A DNA stretch of 6,151 nt. Source: Deltaproteobacteria bacterium (GTDB lineage Bacteria; Desulfobacterota; Syntrophobacteria; BM002). Positions 4,472-6,151 of this stretch are shown here, piece after piece. Both the position numbers and the translations under genes were made by a program. Location: assembly GCA_020350905.1 (NCBI GenBank), contig CP070843.1, positions 2,154,913-2,161,063 of the forward strand, read 5' to 3'. Every line of letters begins with the position of its first letter. Position 1 is the first letter of the stretch. Below the pieces are notes generated by a model that saw only the letters and a program-made list of their open reading frames with translations, had not been told where the DNA came from and did no database searches.

Positions 4472-5554
4472 CTAAACCTCAGTGAAATCGGTAGGTGGAT
4501 TTCGCAAAAATGGCCGAAACTTCTCCTTATCATCACACTTCATATAGGCTTCGTCGGGACTGATCCGGTTTGACTTCAACTGGGTCATGATTGCATCGTC
4601 CAACGACTGCATACCATATTTTTTCCCGGTCTGAATGGCCGTGGGTATCTGATAGGTCTTGTTCTCACGTACCAAGGCTCGTACCGCATGTGTGGCAATT
4701 AATATTTCCGGACAAACAATGCGCCCAGGAATATCTATTCTCTTGAGCAGGTTTTGCGCAACCACCGCCCGGATACCATCGGCGAGGGTGGAGCGTATCT
4801 GCGCCTGCTGCTCGGCTGGAAATACTTCGATAATTCGATCCACAGTCTTTGCCGCGCTGGTGGTATGGAGGGTAGCAAACACCAGGTGCCCAGTTGCAGC
4901 GGCCTCGATGGCCAGAGAAATGGTCTGCAGATCACGCATCTCGCCCACCAGAATAATATCAGGATCCTCACGCAAAGCACCGCGCAGTGCCGAAGCAAAC
5001 GATTTGGTGTGTATCCCCACTTCCCGCTGGTTCACGATGCAGCTCTTGCTCTTATGGACAAATTCTATAGGGTCCTCGATGGTGATGATATGATCCTTTC
5101 GCTTTTCGTTTGACTCATCAATAATGGCTGCAAGCGTGGTGGATTTGCCACTTCCGGTGGGTCCGGTTACCAACACCAACCCCCTGGGCAGCATGGCCAG
5201 TTTAGCCACCACCGAAGGAAGGCCCAGCTCCTCCACCGACAAAATTTCACTGGGTATTTCACGAAATACCGCCCCTATGCCAAAATTCTGTTGGAAAAAG
5301 TTAGAGCGGTATCTGGCGAGTCCGGGTATTTCATAGGCAAAGTCCACGTCCCCGGTTTCCTCAAAGGTCTTTATCTTCTCCTCCGGCGTAATCTCATAGA
5401 GCATCCCCTTGAGTTCATCGTTGTCAAGTACTTTGAATTTGACTCGCTCCATTTCGCCTTGGATCCTCAAAGCGGGCTGCTGCCCTGCCACCAGGTGTAA
5501 ATCGGATGCTTTCTGTTCATGCATCAGCTTGAAAAAAGCATCAATACGGGCCAT
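4472..5554 (-). CDS. pilT: type IV pilus retraction ATPase PilT
   Basis: 360 residues, close to the usual PilT length. It powers pilus depolymerisation for twitching motility at the cytoplasmic face of the pilus base. The N-terminal domain starts with the typical KASDLHL (15-21). The ATPase core has Walker A GPTGSGKST (131-139, K137), the Asp box ITIEDPIEFVH (157-167), LREDPDI then Walker B ILVGEMRD (201-208, E205), and the His box TGHLVFATLHT (221-231). The AIRNLI-like retraction motif is AVRALVRE (290-297), followed by the usual GMQSLDDAI. The ATG at 5554 is supported by GGAG (5562-5565) 7 nt upstream and by the family start. It heads a probable operon with a second ATPase and a zinc-ribbon protein. 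A sigma-54-like site at 5685-5701 probably controls it. Confidence 0.96.
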   Translation of the reverse strand: MARIDAFFKLMHEQKASDLHLVAGQQPALRIQGEMERVKFKVLDNDELKGMLYEITPEEKIKTFEETGDVDFAYEIPGLARYRSNFFQQNFGIGAVFREIPSEILSVEELGLPSVVAKLAMLPRGLVLVTGPTGSGKSTTLAAIIDESNEKRKDHIITIEDPIEFVHKSKSCIVNQREVGIHTKSFASALRGALREDPDIILVGEMRDLQTISLAIEAAATGHLVFATLHTTSAAKTVDRIIEVFPAEQQAQIRSTLADGIRAVVAQNLLKRIDIPGRIVCPEILIATHAVRALVRENKTYQIPTAIQTGKKYGMQSLDDAIMTQLKSNRISPDEAYMKCDDKEKFRPFLRNPPTDFTEV

Positions 5555-5821
5555 AACTCAACTCCGGTTCTGAAGGTGGAACAGAAGTCCTCCACACTCC
5601 TCAGCACATGGTGGACGTTCAGTTCCGCTGTTTGTCGCACAATAAGAGTGGTTTTCTAATCAACGGTTCAGATCAGAAGGGTAATGCAAAAGGCGGGCCA
5701 GACGGGTCCTGTCATTGCAACAATCGGTCATTCCAACCGTACTCCCTCTCGCAGGTGCCAACCTTGCTGCTCACTGAGGCCCAGACAGCTGGCATACATG
5801 TTCTCTCAAGCGCGGGGAAGG
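5555..5821. other. intergenic region upstream of pilT
   Basis: 267 bp with no convincing gene on either strand. It holds the sigma-54-like site and a leader of about 120 nt before pilT. No terminator with a T tract is visible after the upstream FecR gene. Confidence 0.4.
5685..5701 (-). promoter_or_regulatory. sigma-54 (RpoN) promoter of pilT
   Basis: The minus strand reads CTGGCCCGCCTTTTGCA, against the sigma-54 consensus YTGGCACGRNNNTTGCW. Only two defined positions differ, and the essential GG (5698-5699) and GC (5686-5687) are correctly spaced. The predicted start is near 5674, about 120 nt before the ATG. Pilus genes in several bacteria are known to use RpoN with PilS/PilR-type activators. 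Confidence 0.6.
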
Positions 5822-6151
5822 CTAGATCAGCAGGTCGCGCTCCAAGTTCCACTGCACCCAGTCGTTCAAATCCTCCTCCATGCTGAATGTCCGTGGTTTA
5901 GAAGGGATCCCTTCGGCGCTTACCGTAATCTGCTGCATCGCCTCCACAATGCGAATCCATTCCTCCACGGTCACCCGGTGGGGTCCGGGAACCCGTGTTG
6001 GACCCGGAATCCTCTGTATCTGGCTTCCCGGCTCCCCAGGAGCAGGAATTCTCTGAGGTTTACGCACCGCAACTTTGCCACGATACACTCTGATCATGGC
6101 AGACCTGTCTGCAAGCAAATTCAAGCGAAAGACCGTTCCACGCACTCCGAC
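5822..6151 (-). CDS. FecR-domain protein, 3' part only
   Basis: The visible 109 residues begin inside the gene; the frame is open through the window edge, so the start lies to the right of 6151. The first residues, VGVRGTVFRLN, match the hallmark of FecR domains, followed by the strand-rich IRVYRGKVAVR. A Pro/Gly-rich linker follows (APGEPG, then PGPTRVPGPHRV), then a short helical end (VTVEEWIRIVEAMQQ and EEDLNDWVQWNLERDLLI). FecR domains occur in sigma-factor regulators and in many exported proteins of deltaproteobacteria. The Pro-Gly linker and the lack of a following transporter gene favour the second kind here, but the signal region is not visible. The stop is 267 bp from pilT, so a functional link to the pilus genes is not shown. 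Confidence 0.8.
   Translation of the reverse strand, partial: VGVRGTVFRLNLLADRSAMIRVYRGKVAVRKPQRIPAPGEPGSQIQRIPGPTRVPGPHRVTVEEWIRIVEAMQQITVSAEGIPSKPRTFSMEEDLNDWVQWNLERDLLI

Noticed and set aside
4309..4536. Minus-strand open frame of 75 residues between the two ATPase genes
   Set aside because: Overlaps the end of pilT in another frame, has no ribosome binding site and no recognisable sequence.
4659..5113. Plus-strand open frames inside pilT
   Set aside because: Antisense shadows of the conserved PilT ATPase core.

Overview
The window looks like chromosome from a Gram-negative, type IV pilus-bearing bacterium. My best guess is a deltaproteobacterium (Desulfobacterota-like). This is inferred from tandem PilT-family ATPases, a zinc-ribbon plus receiver-like protein, a FecR protein with a Pro-Gly-rich tail and a sigma-54-type site before pilT. 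No rRNA or strong phylogenetic marker is present, so the assignment is tentative.

Layout, left to right. Positions 1-248 hold no convincing gene; they contain a good stem-loop (42-82) and run into a plus-strand terminator (249-276). Positions 253-2010 form an integrative module: a 57-residue ribbon-helix-helix (RHH) regulator on the minus strand (253-426), an intergenic control region with back-to-back promoters sharing one palindrome (481-527), a leader that may encode small peptides (536-887), and a tyrosine integrase (817-2010). The integrase ends 27 bp from the 3' end of a tRNA-Ala(CGC) gene (2038-2113, minus), the classic arrangement of an island inserted at a tRNA 3' end. The island would extend leftward, and its other end is not visible.

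Positions 2114-2338 hold a strong minus-strand promoter followed by a 182-nt rod-like RNA closed by a perfect 20-bp stem (2118-2299). I interpret it as 6S RNA. Only 4 nt separate it from the 5' end of the tRNA, so 6S RNA and tRNA-Ala appear to be one transcript. That transcript ends at a terminator overlapping the last codons of the integrase.

Positions 2374-6151 are host genes, all on the minus strand. In transcription order they are the 3' end of a FecR-domain protein gene (5822-6151, cut by the window edge), pilT (4472-5554), a second PilT/PilU-type ATPase (3106-4284), and a zinc-ribbon/degenerate receiver protein (2374-3063). A near-consensus sigma-54 site lies about 130 bp upstream of pilT. 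The three pilus-region genes probably work together in pilus retraction and its control. The most interesting features are the 6S-tRNA dicistron, the insulated RHH/integrase control region, and the unannotated small ORFs between them.
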